This document shows, piece by piece, positions 11,144 to 23,168 of a stretch of DNA of 62,629 nucleotides. The stretch lies in NCBI GenBank assembly GCA_022376515.1, contig WTXI01000216.1, positions 1-62,629 of the forward strand, in the 5' to 3' direction. The notes under the pieces were generated by a model. It was not told the DNA's origin. It was given only the letters and a program-made list of their open reading frames with translations, and made no database searches. The first letter of the stretch is position 1, and each line of letters opens with the position of its first letter. The position numbers and the translations under genes are program-made. The DNA comes from Lactifluus volemus. Taxonomy: Eukaryota; Basidiomycota; Agaricomycetes; Russulales; Russulaceae.

Positions 11144-12771
11144 TTACCGTATGAGTAACCAGGCTGCCACGGCCCCCGGAATAAAGAAGGCCCAGATCCC
11201 TGTTGTACCCACTAGCGCGAGGGTACTGCGCGCATCCGATTTTCCGGTACCACCCTTGCTACTACTGCTGCTGGCGCTCGCGGTAGTCGTGCGGCTGGTG
11301 GCCGTACCAGCGGGGGCTACATGACCATTGTGTTGAATAAGAGAAACAAGTATGAAAAAATAAATGCGACAACTAACTTGATGCGGTGGTCGAGCCAAAC
11401 GGGATATCGGAAGCTGGGACCGCTGAGATAGTCGCAGGGACTGGGTAGCCTGGCGGAGGTCTGTGTGCGCATCACGTGCCATATGTCAACCAGGAGAAAA
11501 AAAGGGAGGATAAGGAAAAGTAGACGCACGGGCAGAAGGTGAGTTTATAGTCGCTGGCCTGCGCAGAGGGACATGTCCACAAGGCTGTGCCAGAAGCCCC
11601 GTCAAATGCATAGACGTATGAATTTGGACAGTTTCCCTCTGCAAGTGTTTAGTTATGCTCAGGAGGGAAGAGAGAAGAGGATTAGATTACACACTGAAGT
11701 AGTTGTAATAGGATACACCATTGGCAGGGCAGGTGGTCTGGGTGTTGTGCGTGCCGGTGCAACAGTTAGCCGAGTCGGCTGTTCCGCGTGAGCGTCAGGA
11801 TTGGATGGAAGCGGGGAACCGAGGGGGACAGAGCACACACCCGGATTGTCCACCCCCGCCTCGCAGGCGCTCTGACAGCCGACTATTAGTCCGGTCGGGT
11901 CGCGTGGGCCTACGAGCTGCGCGGGGCATTGAGGGTTGAGGTCGATAGGACACGAGGCAACCTGGCAATTGGCTGCGGAGGGGATGATCGCCATTGGGAG
12001 GTTGAACCCATTCACGAGGGTCACTGGAAAGCGCAACCCTCTCGCATCAGTCCTTGCAGGGCATTGGGAAAGTACACACCGTCATAATAGTCAAGATTTC
12101 CGTTACCCTGAAGCGTCCACTCGGCCACTGTAACAGGTCCCTGACCCTGTATGGCGTGAGCGAGTAAGAACATATAAATTGTTGACAGGATTTTCAAAGC
12201 TTACAGTGCCGTTGACGGTATTGCATTGGATCCCACCGTTGCACCCGCCGTCGAGGCAGGCACCTGGCGCAGTATTTTGGCCTAGATTTCCGCCGCCGAA
12301 ATTGCAGGCTCGACGGCCCTAAAATGAAGGATCACGTGTTTCAATTTAAAGCAAGTTGAAATCGAAGGAAAATATTGACCCAGATTCGTCCAGAAGTCCA
12401 GTTGTCCGGAACGGCAAACTGTGTGGAGGTTAATGTAGGCGATTCCCACCTACACAGGGTGGCTTGTGAGTAAGGAGATAAATTGTTATGGACGGCTCCC
12501 TTACCCGGTAGGGAAGATGGGTGCCGTGCCGTTCCCGGCGGCAGTATATATCTAAGAGTCGTTAGCAGGTGAGAAAGGTAATTGGGGGGAGGTAAGTACT
12601 GCGGGCCTGAATTATCCACGACGGTCAGGACTCCTTGAACAAAAGACAAGAAGGGGGGAGGTGGTTTACGTGCCAGATGGTGAAAGGACAAGCATTGACA
12701 ACCGTGAAGAGGCGAGCTGTTGCACCCGCCGGAAGAAAAGCAAGAGAAAGCAAGGAGAGATAAAGATTCAT
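11144..12771 (-). CDS. Thaumatin-like protein with C-terminal membrane anchor
   Basis: Ten exons: complement(11144..11316, 11378..11460, 11530..11638, 11695..11778, 11841..12023, 12080..12146, 12205..12318, 12380..12449, 12505..12551, 12670..12771), 343 residues. A signal peptide (MNLYLSLLSLAFLPAGATA) precedes the thaumatin fold: VVNACPFTIW, VPDNWTSGRIWGRRACNF, NGGIQCN, LVNGFNLPMAI, NCCTGTHNTQTTCP, and the closing SYVYAFDEASG with DYKLTFCP. The abundant cysteines fit the usual disulfide pattern. After the fold comes a Pro/Ser/Thr-rich stalk and a hydrophobic tail (GIWAFFIPGAVAAWLLI), suggesting a GPI- or membrane-anchored wall protein. Relatives bind or cut beta-1,3-glucan. The first intron (118 nt) is long for this gene and may hide a micro-exon near FTIW. 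Confidence 0.9.
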
Positions 12772-13715
12772 GATGGTGGTCGTGCTATGAAAGGATATTG
12801 ATTTTACAGGCGTAATAGGATTTTGGGGGGTGTGAAGAAGGACAGGAACCAACCACGAGGCCGTTCTGCGAGCGGTCTGTCATTATTTTTTTTGAACCAT
12901 GAAAAGTTGAACATTGACTTTTATGAACTAGTGCGCAACTTGACGCTCGCTCGGAACGGAATGATAACCACGCCGATCTCCCCTTCCGGTTGCAGAAGCA
13001 ACGCCACGCCCCTTGACAAGGACGTGGCCGGTCCCTAGTCGTCACCTTCAGATTTCTAGAATTCCTCATCCTTACCAGGACTTGATGTCGCCCCATCCAC
13101 GACTCGGAGTAAAGAGAAGTAAACAAATGGACAGGTGCGTGACGTCTTACCTATACTTGGGTTGGGTTAATCAATTCAATGGACGAGTAGTTAACTGTTC
13201 GAGCCTCACAATTACAGAAGAAGGCAAAAGTTCAACCATATCGAACCACCATCATCTTACGATGCGCCTATAGAGCACTTTCCCTTTTGGCCGGGGCTGC
13301 TGCTAATGTCTGAGGACGAATGGGGTTGTTCAGGCTGTGGCGATGCAGAATTCATCATTCCCTGTTCAAGTGAGTGTCTCGCCCATTTTAAAACATCCAT
13401 TCGCAGCCTCGTAATGTGGGGGCCCACTGGATATTTCGGATGATCACAACCGGAAGCGGCAAAGCCCGGGGGAAAAGCTTGGGCATTCGCGTCCTTCAAT
13501 CTCCATCGACTAATGCGTTGTATGAAAGCTGAATCACTGCCAGTGGTGGCAACAAATCGTCGTTGTTCAAAAAGCTGTGCCAGTGGATTGCAACACAAGA
13601 ATGAAGTTTGAAAGAAAGGGGATGCGTGGTACAATCAACGCTATGAATTGTAGATCTGGTATCTATATATTCACGGGGTGTTCGCGGTTGTACAAGAATG
13701 CGGGTCGCTCCTCCA
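12772..13715. other. Intergenic, promoter side of thaumatin gene
   Basis: This contains the thaumatin gene promoter and the 3' flank of the oxidase array. A 125-codon minus-strand frame at 13257..13634 has no domain or paralog that I recognise, and I do not call it a gene. Confidence 0.4.
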
Positions 13716-15715
13716 TCAGAACTTGAACCCGCCAGCAAGGCCCATCACATTTTCTGGATCAACTGCATGTTTAATCGCGCGCAGCCTTGGAATATTAGCT
13801 CCATAAAGGTCCTCCAACGGCGTGTTGAAGAGCGCGTAGTTTGGATATTCAGCCGCGTGCGACACATTCTGCCCATCCGCATCTGCCGCAGCTGTAATTG
13901 CTTTACTGAAATGCTGAATTTCCCGCAGAAAGGTGCCATCTAGGGAGGCGTTAGTATACGAGAACACGACTTCCGTTGGGAAGAGAGCGCGAGAGCGGTC
14001 GGGTGGGTACGCAGAGTCGGAACCGTGAGAGAATATTCCGATATCGAAAGGTTCCATCACGGCAGCGACGCTCGAGTCAATATCCAAAGCGCTGACCTTC
14101 GCTCCCCAGAACTGTCCATTCGACGTTAATCATGACGCTTGAGGCGTACTCAGAATCATGCTCACCCGGAGCTGGTTCGCGATTGTATCGAAAACGGGGC
14201 GTGAATATCGCGTGACCGGAAGACCGTTCGAGTAACCTCTGGTACAATATGATCCGATCAGTTCTTAAAGGTTAGTACAGCAGACACAGACGAAGAACAG
14301 ACCGGGAAATGGGCAGTGAGTTTATGTATGAGAAGCTGCTGAACAGATCGGTGAATGATCTTGTCGATACATCCGACTGATTAGTTGGAATCGCCAAGAA
14401 ATCGTCGAAAATACCGGGGCCAGGGGAGGGTGCATTGTAGAAAAATTGAAGATTGACGAGAAGCCCAAGCTAAAGAAAGCGGAAAAGTTCAAGTAGGGGA
14501 TGATACAAATGTCGTCACAACCTACGCCTATTGAGCTATGGTGTATGCCAAGTACCAATGCAGCTTTTCTGTCCTTCTTCTCCTGGTATTTTATCATAGC
14601 ATCTTTCAATGCATCTAGCTGGTCCTCCGTATAATTTCGCGCGCCTCCCTACCCAGGAAGAGAAGGTGAGCCTGGCGAAAAAATGGAACCCGGAAATGCA
14701 GAGGTACTGACCCATACTTGACCTTGCGGGTGCGTCTTGTAGGTAAACTTGGTTACAATGCCCTGTCATTCTGTCAAGGTCCCGCCGTTTCATGTTACAA
14801 GCAAGTGTCGCACAAAGTTGTTTCCTCCTCCCTAATAAAGCGAGCTCATGAACATGCCTCTTGTTCGAAAACAACATCCAGACACTTACCCTGAGCGCAA
14901 ACCACAAGTCTTCGTTCTCCGATGTCACGTGTGTAATCGTCCCATTCGGCAAGACGAGTTCGAATCCCGCCATATTGTCAACACTCAATCCATACTGGTT
15001 GCTCAGAAAGGAATAGCCTGCAAAACGAACTCTGTGATAAGTTGTCAATCAGCTCGCGGAGGGGCAGTCACTACTCACCGCCGCCGAGAGTCAGACCGGC
15101 GACACCAACAGTCGGTATACGCCCTCCGACAACATTTAGTCCAAGAGGTATCAAGGTTGCATATGTCTGGTCCCATGTGAGACCTGCTCCTATGTCGACG
15201 GTTCTGGTAGTGTTATGAATCTGGATATTATTGAAACGCGTCATAGAAATCTGGACGCCACAAGTCGAAGAGAACCCAGGATTGAAAGCATGGCCACCGC
15301 CCTTCACTGCAAAAGGCGTGCGAGTAGATCCCAAGATGCGTAACTATGCGTACAAGGCAGTGAGCCAATACCACGAAATAAGATAAGAGACGCCATACAA
15401 TCACGCCTATATCTGCTGCTGAGCCGGGTTCGACGGAGCATGCAGAGACCGCACTAGACGAGATCCAAGCATGCTTGTTGTCAGCAATGTATTGAGATGA
15501 GCCTTCACGCATGTCAGATTCGCACCGGTCAAAAGGAGCTAAAATGAGTACACACTGGGATAGAACACCTGTGAAGCGGTGGAGATGGAAGCTGTGATCT
15601 TGGTGCAGATACTTAGATGTTGAGTGGAGTCGCATTTGTGCGTAAAAGCGTTTGCAAGGAATGCATTGACAAAGGAGAAAGCGACAACTTGAACTAAATA
15701 GGTTGTCGAGAGCAT
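13716..15715 (-). CDS. FAD-dependent oxidase, BBE-like, copy A (type I)
   Basis: This is the 3'-most gene of the tandem array. It has a signal peptide (MLSTTYLVQVVAFSFVNAF) and an FAD-binding (PCMH) domain with KGGGHAFNPGFSS, GAGLTWDQTYA and GGRIPTVGVAGLTLGGG. A substrate domain and the C-terminal berberine-bridge domain follow (SAYPPDRSRALFPT, YPNYALFNTPLEDLYG, ending FKF). The ten-exon pattern matches the other copies and I saw no lesion. The histidine of GGGH should carry FAD covalently. The second, cysteine attachment site of bicovalent members is replaced by isoleucine. Expected activity is oxidation of an alcohol, sugar or amine with reduction of oxygen to peroxide, outside the cell. 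The substrate is not predictable. Confidence 0.88.
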
Positions 15716-16560
15716 GTCAACGAGGGAAGGGAGGTGAAACTGTAGGGCTCAGTCTTGGGGCAATAAACTGTGATTGTGTCCAAACCGTGAAGTAGGGCTA
15801 GAGTTAAATAACACGACAAGAATCTAGAAGTCGAATGAACACCAACCAACGGTAGTCTTTGCGGAAAAGAGAAAGGGAAAGACCATCGCAGTATAAGTGA
15901 CTTTTGATCAAGCTAGAATAGAAGGTAGAACTATCCTTTGGTAAGGGAATTCAATTGATGTTTGGCGCATTCATCTCCGTGCCTCGGATCGGGTTTCGGA
16001 TGTGCTGAGCAATGCGCGGCTGCAAGTACATTCGAGGAGAGACAAGCTAAATCTGGGCTTTTACCTTGGCGAATGAGCTCACTAGTAATAGTCAGGTTGC
16101 AGTACCAAGCCATGTACCATTCAACGGGGATTCCTCAGCACGCCCGTCTACACAGGACCCAGCAGCCCCACTCAGTTTTTCTAATCCCCCGTCAGATGCG
16201 GAGGTAAGGAGGACCCTCGTGACAACCATGTTCGCTTCCATTCGATAGGAGACTCCTGGACAGGCAGAGATGTTTTATGTTTAGAAGGAATTCTGACAGA
16301 GCCACCGGTGGTTCAGCGGATGCTTATGGCAAGTAACGAACCCAGAAGTGTAGACTCGCCATTCTGAGTGCTCATGCATAATGAGGGTATATAGGTGTGG
16401 CATGCAGTAGGCTTGTCTTTGGCCTTGATTTGCTCACTTGTTGTACATACTCATTGTCTAAGCAAAAAGTAAGCAGCTTGAGCAACTTGAAAGGCTTACT
16501 ACTAACAATGAAATAAGCAGATTAAGTCAACTAAGTTCTTTCTAGATTTTCCTGATGCAC
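15716..16560. repeat. Duplicated 5' flank, copy 1 of 3
   Basis: About 15970-16420 is closely related to 21700-22140 and 25330-25810. Shared landmarks include GAGCTCACTAGTAATAGTCA, GGAGACTCCTGGACAGGCAG and GGTTCAGCGGATGCTTATGG. Each copy lies upstream of a type I oxidase (A, C, D), so it belongs to the duplicated block. The end near 16370-16420 runs into a short F-box relic. No gene is supported here. Confidence 0.6.
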
Positions 16561-16827
16561 CTTGGGCTTGGTGTAGAGCCACACAAGCCTCATGTCTGAA
16601 TAGTTCGAGGTTTACATTAACACCCATACTATACATTAGAGGTCAGAAATGTATTTAGGGGCACCTAAATCATCATAAAATGATGTTGCAACACCACCTC
16701 AGGCTCGGGCTCGGTGTGGTATTCCACTGACGCCCTTTTGCGATATATCATCGTACTTTCACTCGAATGAGATACCATGTCTGTATCCGTGAGAAGTGTA
16801 GCCTAAAATAATAATAATCGCCTAAAA
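16561..16827. repeat. Type II 3' flank with GGGCTC repeat, copy B
   Basis: The stretch 16660-16760 (CTCGGGCTCGGTGTGGT and a following GACGCCCTTTTGCGATAT) recurs downstream of copy E (28365-28440) and, degraded, downstream of copy G (34360-34420). It marks the 3' edge of the type II duplication unit. Confidence 0.6.
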
Positions 16828-18840
16828 TCAAAACTTCCAACCTCCGGCGAGGCCCATGACGTTGGTCGGATCAACCGCCTTCCGAATCTCAGCCAGTCGT
16901 GGCACATTTGAACCATATACTCCCTCGACAGCCGTCCCGAACAGCGCATAGTTTCCATACGAGAACGCATTGGCAACATCCTGTCCGTCTGCGACCGCCG
17001 CAGCGCGCAGCGCGTCCGTGGTCTGCCTCAGAGCATCGGTAACGGCGGCATCTAACGAAGGGTCTGCCCACGCAAAATAGATGTTTGTTGGCAAGAGTGG
17101 GCGCGAGCGATCGGGGGGGTAGGCGGAGGGAAGGCCGTAGGAGAAGAGCGCCGGGTCGAAGAGCTCGACGTCGTATGAGACGAGTGTGTCTAAAAGGCCC
17201 ATTTCGGCAAGCTTTGCACCCCAGAACTGACGTTTGGAGAGCCTCACTAGTGGGTCATACGCGGAGGAAAGGGGGAATTAACTTACGTGGGTTTCATTCA
17301 CCAATGCATTCATGAATGCAGGAGAATACTCCAAGACGGGGACGGTGCTAAAATGCCCTCTACGCAGAACTGAATTTCCTAGTGGAGATGGGGACTGGAG
17401 ACGACTGACCTCGTAGCTAGGTAATCGTTTGCAGGTAGGGATTTGAAAAACTTGAGGAACGAAGTCGAGCTCAGCAATGGGATATAGAATGTAGTGAGAA
17501 AGTGATCGAATATTCCCTGAGGCGGCTCAGGTCCATCATAAAACATGAGCACTTCGACTGAGTGCTGTCAAGTATTCGGCGTGTCAGAGGCGCCAGTTGT
17601 AAAAGGAAAATCGCGCACCACATTAGCAATGGTGTTATATGTCGGGAGTATCGCGGCCTTCTTATCGGTCACCTCCTTCTGGAATCTGACAATCGCCGCA
17701 TTCACTTCATCTATAGAGAAGTTAAAGTAGATGGCATAGCCGCCCTTGTTTTACTTGAGTCAATATCATAGGGATAACGAAGTGAGGGGACAATTACCCA
17801 GACTTCACCCTGGGGGTGTGCCTTGAGGACAAAATTGGTGACTATGCCCTAGGATGAATGTGAATCTAACTAGGCGATACAACGGTGTCATGTGAGCCTA
17901 CATACAAAGTTGTTGAAGCCACCCTGAAGCCAAATTCAGCATGTAATTCGGAGAGAACAATGACGCATACCCTGAGGCCAAACCAAAGGTCCTCATCTGA
18001 GGCGGTGACAGTCTTAATGGTCCCGTTTGGTAGTACGAGCTCAAATGATACTACTGTATCGAGCGTAAGCCCAAATTGGTTTGTCTTCCATGAATATCCT
18101 TTGGCGTTACCAAACACAGTCACCAACCAAAACACAGTCAGACAGGGGGAAAAGGATACACACCTCCGCCTAGGATGAATCCAGCAACGCCGACGCCGGT
18201 GACTCGCCCTCCACAGACATTCAACCCGGTCCCATCCAGCGCCGCGTAGACATCGTCCCATGTGAGCCCTGCGCCCATCGCGACGGTTTTAGCTACATGG
18301 TCAACGTTGACCTTGTTGAAGCGGGTCATGGAGATATGTACGCCAGGCGTGGACGAGAAACCGGGATTGGTAGCATGACCTCCGCCCTTGACGGCAAAGG
18401 GTATGCGGGTGTCACCTAGTACGCGCAACTAGGGTTGCAGTAAATAATCAGAACATGCTTTTTTGGGGGCGAAGTATGATTAGAAGTGGGAGGGAAGCAA
18501 ACGCACGATCTCAGCGACGTCCTGTGGTGTGCCAGGCTCGACGCTGCACGCAGACTGTATGGTACTCGATTGTGCCCAGTGTGCAATAGCGGCAGTATAT
18601 TGTGCTAAGGCTGGTGATGGGTGATTTGATGTAGGTCAAACTAGCTGACACGAGCGCTCGGAGCGATGAACAGGACTAACGGGGGTAGAACACGGCAGAA
18701 GCGCCTGAGATGGCCCCTGCGATGCGGTCACACGCATCTAGGAAGCTTGTGGTATCGGGGAAGTGTTGTTGCGTCTCCGCGTGGGCGAGGACAGCGAACG
18801 AGAGGAGGGCAGCAGATGCGAGAGGGTTCGATTTTACCAT
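16828..18840 (-). CDS. FAD-dependent oxidase, BBE-like, copy B (type II)
   Basis: A type II member, ten exons on the pattern worked out in full for copy G. The signal peptide begins MVKSNPLASAALLSFAVLAHA. FAD-domain motifs are KGGGHATNPGFSSTPG, GAGLTWDDVYAAL and GGRVTGVGVAGFILGGG. The C-terminal BBE domain reads SAYPPDRSRPLLPTN, SYGNYALFGTAVEGVYG and ends GWKF. A TGA that appears in the open frame near the FYDGPEPP segment lies in an intron (donor GTGCGC, acceptor TTGACAG), so it is not a nonsense codon. I saw no disruption. It is predicted to be secreted, with FAD held by the GGGH histidine only. Confidence 0.87.
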
Positions 18841-19365
18841 GGCCCAAAGTAAGGGTAGAGGAAGAATTGTATAACATGGTAACTGGGTGCGGTTAGCCTT
18901 CTTTATAAAGGGTGGATTCTGTGAGAGCAGTGACGTGCAAGCATAGGTGAGTTCCGTGGACCGGAAGGAGGTCTTGAGAGCGACGTACGACTTGAAACCA
19001 AAAAAAGGGGAGGGTATGGGGACCGACAGGGCGGTGTATTATTCCTAACTTACTATCCGAATGTTCTCAAACACATGGTAGCTTGTAGTTACTTCCGGTT
19101 AGACAGTGTTAGCATGGACCCGAGGATCATTTTACGATCCAACAGCTATGGAAACAAAGGAAAGAAGGACAAGTCAGAGTGAACAACACTGTAGAGGGCA
19201 TCGGCGCAACGCTACACCAAGCCCGAGGTGGAAAGGTCATCGCAACAAACACCACAGGTCCCGTAAGTAAAGCAGCATAAGTCTGGCCTGGCATTGTTAA
19301 CGTTAACTTGGATAATGTTGAAACGCGACAGATATTTTGACACAACAAGTTGAAGAGTCCAGATT
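18841..19365 (-). pseudogene. Oxidase relic R1 upstream of copy B
   Basis: From about 19225 to 19365 the minus strand matches part of the FAD domain of copy H (39790-39910): the segment around ACTTGGATAATGTTGAAACG and the following CAACAAGTTGAAGAG. Roughly 35 bases around the GAGLTW codons are missing. Relic R2 (30880-31240) lacks the same bases, so both descend from one already damaged copy. The promoter of copy B occupies the lower part of this interval. Confidence 0.6.
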
Positions 19366-19845
19366 GACTAGTGTTGCCGCGGCTCGGCAAGCCCCTCAAG
19401 CGCCGGCTAAATGTGACGTAATCGGCTCCATTAATCAAATTTGGCTTACGTATGCGGCTCAAGCTGGTACAGCTGTGGCTCAAGCACTGCAAGCCACCTG
19501 TCAATTCCAGTATTGTAAGGTAGTTACCACCCTCTTTGCTGTCCCCGCTGCCACGGCTACGACTCCCTGTCATTCCTGCACTCTCACTGTTGTCTCCTTC
19601 TGGCCCACTGTTGGTGCTGCTGCTTCTGCATGGCCTGCCCACGGTCACCACTGTTGTCTCCATATGGCTCAGATCCCCTCATTGCTGCATAATGCTATGC
19701 AGCCATATAAGAAACTGAACATTGAGCCATTGGTATGAAGTGTACTACAAGTATGTGTGCTCAGGAATTCAGATATCACCCCAATTCGCAGCTGTGAGCG
19801 AGTCTGTATGAAAACGATCAAAATAGCTTCTGAGAAGCTTGTAGT
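19366..19845. other. Unrelated 480-bp segment inserted in oxidase relics
   Basis: The oxidase relic R1 stops at about 19365, and truncated copy C begins at about 19846. The segment between matches neither family nor other flanks in the window. It stays open on both strands (for example plus 19337..19738 and minus 19127..19663, Ser/Thr/Gly-rich), but no domain is evident. It could be filler captured at a deletion breakpoint or a scrap of a mobile element. Confidence 0.4.
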
Positions 19846-21519
19846 CAGGGTGGGTATGCAGAGTCGGAACCATGAGAGAACAATCCGCTGTCAAAAGGTT
19901 CCAGCGTGGCAGCAACGACCGCGCTCTTATCCAAAGCGCGGAGCCTTGCTCCCCAGAACTGTCCATTCGATGTTAATAATGACGCTTAAGGCGTACTTCA
20001 GCATCATGTTCACCAGGACCTGGTTCGCGATTGTATTCACAACGACAACGGAACGTAAATATGGCGTGACTGCAAGACCGTTTGAGTAACCACTATATCG
20101 TTCGATCAGCTCTAAATGTTGGTGCAGCACAGGAGACAGAAGCGAAAAAACCGACCGAAAAATGGGGGGACGATTTATGTATGAGAGGCTGCAGAACAGA
20201 TTAGTGAATGATCTTGTCGATACATCCGATCGATTAGCTGGAATCGCCAAGAAATCGTCAAAAATACCGGGGACAGGTGTGGGCGCATCATAGAAAAAAG
20301 CAGCGGCAAGGCCAAGCTACAGGAAGCGGAAACGATCAAGTAAGAACATAAAACGTCGTGACAACGTACGCCTTTCGGAGTGTGGATTATCACAAGAGTC
20401 AGTGCAGCCTTTGTGTCTTACTTCTCCTGGAATTTTATGGTAGCGTCCTTCACTGCATCTAACTGGTCCGCCGTGTGATTACGCGTGCCTTCCTGCCCAG
20501 AGAAAGACGTTGAGCCTGGCGAGATAATGGTTCCCGGAAATGCAGAATTACTGACCCATACTTGACCTTGCGGAATAGTCTTGTAGGAGAACTTGGTCAC
20601 AATGCCCTGTCATTCGGTCAGGGTCTGATTCATGTTGCAAACAAGTGCCGCACAAAGTTGTTTCCTCCTTCCTAAGAGTGGGTTCATTGAAATGCCTTTG
20701 TATCGAAGTTTCCAGGCACTTACCCTGAGCGCGAACCACAAGTCTTCGTTCTCCGATGTAACGTTTGTATTTGTGCCACTAGCTCGAATCCCGCCATATT
20801 GTCAACAGTTAGCCCATACCGGCTGCTCAGAAAGGAATAGCCTGCAAAACGAATTCAATGATAACTCTCAGTCAGCTCGTAGAGCAGTCACTACTCGCCG
20901 CCACCGAGAGTCAGACCTGCGACACCAACAGTCGATATACGCCCTCCGACAACGGTCAGTCCAAGAGGTATCAAGGTCGCGTATATCTGGTCCCATGTGA
21001 GGCCTGCTCCTACGTCAACAGTGTTGTGAATCTGGATGTCATCGAGGTGCGTCATAGAAATCTGAACACCACAAATCGAAGAGAATCCATGATTGAGAGC
21101 GTGGCCACCACCTTTCACCGCGAAAGGCGTGCTGGTAGATCCCAAGATGCGTAACTACGAGTACAAGGTGGTGAGCCAGACCACGACTGGGATATGAGAC
21201 GCCGTACAATCGCGCCTATATCTGCTGCTGATCCGGGTTCGACGGAGCATGCAGAGACCGCACTAGACGAGATCCAGGCATGCTTGTTGTCAGCGATGTA
21301 TTGAGATGTCACGCATGTCAGATTCGCAGCGGTCAAACGGGGCTCAAATGAGTACACACTGGGATAGAACACCTGTGAAGCGGTGGAAATGGAGGCTGTG
21401 ATCTTTGTACAGATACTTTGGTATTGAGTGGAGTCGCATTTGTGAGTAAAAGCGCTTGCAAGGAATGCATCGACAAAGGAGAAAGCGACAACTCGAACTA
21501 AATAGGTTGTCGAGAGCAT
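19846..21519 (-). pseudogene. BBE-like oxidase copy C (type I), multiply broken
   Basis: It is closest to copies F and D but has four lesions. (1) The last exon is cut after the segment equivalent to PFDSGLFSHGS, so most of the BBE domain is gone. (2) A lysine codon has become TAA at 20420..20418 (after KFQEK). (3) About 10 bases are missing near 20770-20785 in the segment equivalent to GFELVLPNG, which shifts the frame. (4) A five-base loss near 21307 removes the AG acceptor of the second exon. A 9-base in-frame deletion also lies near 21022. The signal peptide and first exon (MLSTTYLVRVVAFSF) remain. It cannot make a full enzyme. Confidence 0.85.
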
Positions 21520-23168
21520 GTCAACGAGGGAAGGGAGGTGAAACTGTAGGGTGGGGCAATAACTTATGATTGTGTCCAACCTGTGAAGTAGGGTTAGAGT
21601 TAAATAACACGACAAGAATCTAGAAGTCGAATGAGCACCAACCGACTGCAGTCTATGCGGAGAAGAGAAAGGGAAAGAGCATCGTACTATAAGTGACTAA
21701 ATCTGGGCTTTTACCTTTGGTGATGAGCTCACTAGTAATAGTCAGGTTGCAGTACCCGGCCATGTATCATTCGACGGGGAGTCCCCAGCGCGCCCATCTA
21801 TACAGGAGCCAGCAGCCCCACTCAGGTTTCGTAAACCCCCGACGGATGCGGAGGTAAGGAGGAACCTCGTGACAACCATGTTCGCTTCCATTCGATATGA
21901 AACTCCTGGACAGGCAGAGATGTCTTATGTTTGGAAGGGATTCTGACAGGGCCACCGGGGGTTCAGCGGATGCTTATGGCAAGTAACGAACCCGGAAGTG
22001 TAGACTCACCATTCCGTGCTCGTGGTACAATACGATCAATGATTGATGTGTGGATCCTCAGCGGAATCATGGTGGGTGAGAAATCGCAGCAGTCATTGAA
22101 TGCATGCATAACGAGGGTATATAGGTGTGGCATGCGGTAGTAGACAACACCGAGTGTCCATGATAGAGCAGAGTGCGAAGACTGTTTAATAGTATCCGTT
22201 GGCTCCGACAGATTGTCACCATCATCTTGACTGTCGAGCCACAGGGTGCCCTAAGTGTTGACGTGCGGCAACGAATGGCTCTCTGGCTTGCCGCCGCTGG
22301 AGTTGACCAGGCCGACGATTGTTTAGAGATTTTTAAGCGTAGGTAAGTAACACCTCCGTGGCAATTTCCCTCCCCAGTATCGAGAGCGGGCGACTATATG
22401 CTGAAGGGTAAAGGTAGCCAGATGTCAGCCGCTCGCGTTTGGAAGAGCTTTGGTCGTCACACGTGGGGAAATATGGCCTGTTACGCACGAGTAAGTGATC
22501 GTGTATGGGAGCTGCTCGTAAGCCGTACCTCGGCCTTGTTGCGTGCCCATTTTCCGAGTCATTCACGCGACGTATGACGCGCCTTCCCGCCTTGAGGACA
22601 AGCGAATCGTCCTCGCGAGTTGGTGCGCGTATGGTGTGTTTCGTGCGAGAGGAGCTATTTATCAGGATTCTAGTCTGACGCGTATCAACACGAAGGTGAG
22701 GTGCAGTCACCTGACTGCACAAATTAGTTGCGCCACCGACCTGCTATCGGAAACAATTTCAAATATCGGAAAAGATCCGACCCAATCACGAACGAGAATT
22801 CAGCAAGGCGGTCGAATTACGACCAACTAGACAAAAAAACCCATAGGTTTGACTGGGTAAATGTTGGTCTAATTCTAACCCTGAGTATCTCGCCAATGTA
22901 GGACATTCATTTGAAGCTATTATTACAGTTATGGATGCTACTGATTCGTCCGGGGAACGCTTTTATCGAGCATACGGCGCCTCATTTCCATCAACTGATA
23001 CTTTCAAGTTGAATGAAGTTGAACCTGACCAATGGGGACCACATCGTGGCCCATTCAAAGCTGTAGATTGCAACCCAAGAAAAAAATATGATATTCTGAC
23101 CCGTAGGTCCGGTATCTATATATTTGTTCTACTCACGGGAGTGCACAAGAATGGGGATCGCTCCCCCA
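21520..23168. repeat. Duplicated flank copy 2 and internally deleted F-box relic
   Basis: About 21700-22140 is copy 2 of the type I 5' flank. From about 22040 to 22620 the minus strand matches the F-box pseudogene at 26830-28010, but with its middle removed: sequence equivalent to 27061-27090 joins directly to sequence equivalent to 27840 onward near 22330-22450. The remainder to 23168 has only short frames; I see nothing recognisable in it. Confidence 0.55.

Noticed and set aside
13257..13634. 125-codon minus-strand frame next to copy A
   Set aside because: Looks faintly like a C-terminal recombinase fragment, but I can name no catalytic residue; too weak to call.
14950..14970. GTTCGAATCCCGCC resembling a tRNA T-arm, repeated in several oxidase copies
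   Set aside because: It lies inside the coding exon for GFELVLPNG, and no acceptor stem or anticodon arm can be drawn around it.
19127..19738. Long open frames on both strands in the inserted segment (134 and 178 codons)
   Set aside because: The minus frame runs from the insert into oxidase-relic flank, so it is a chimera. Neither frame has a motif or splice support.
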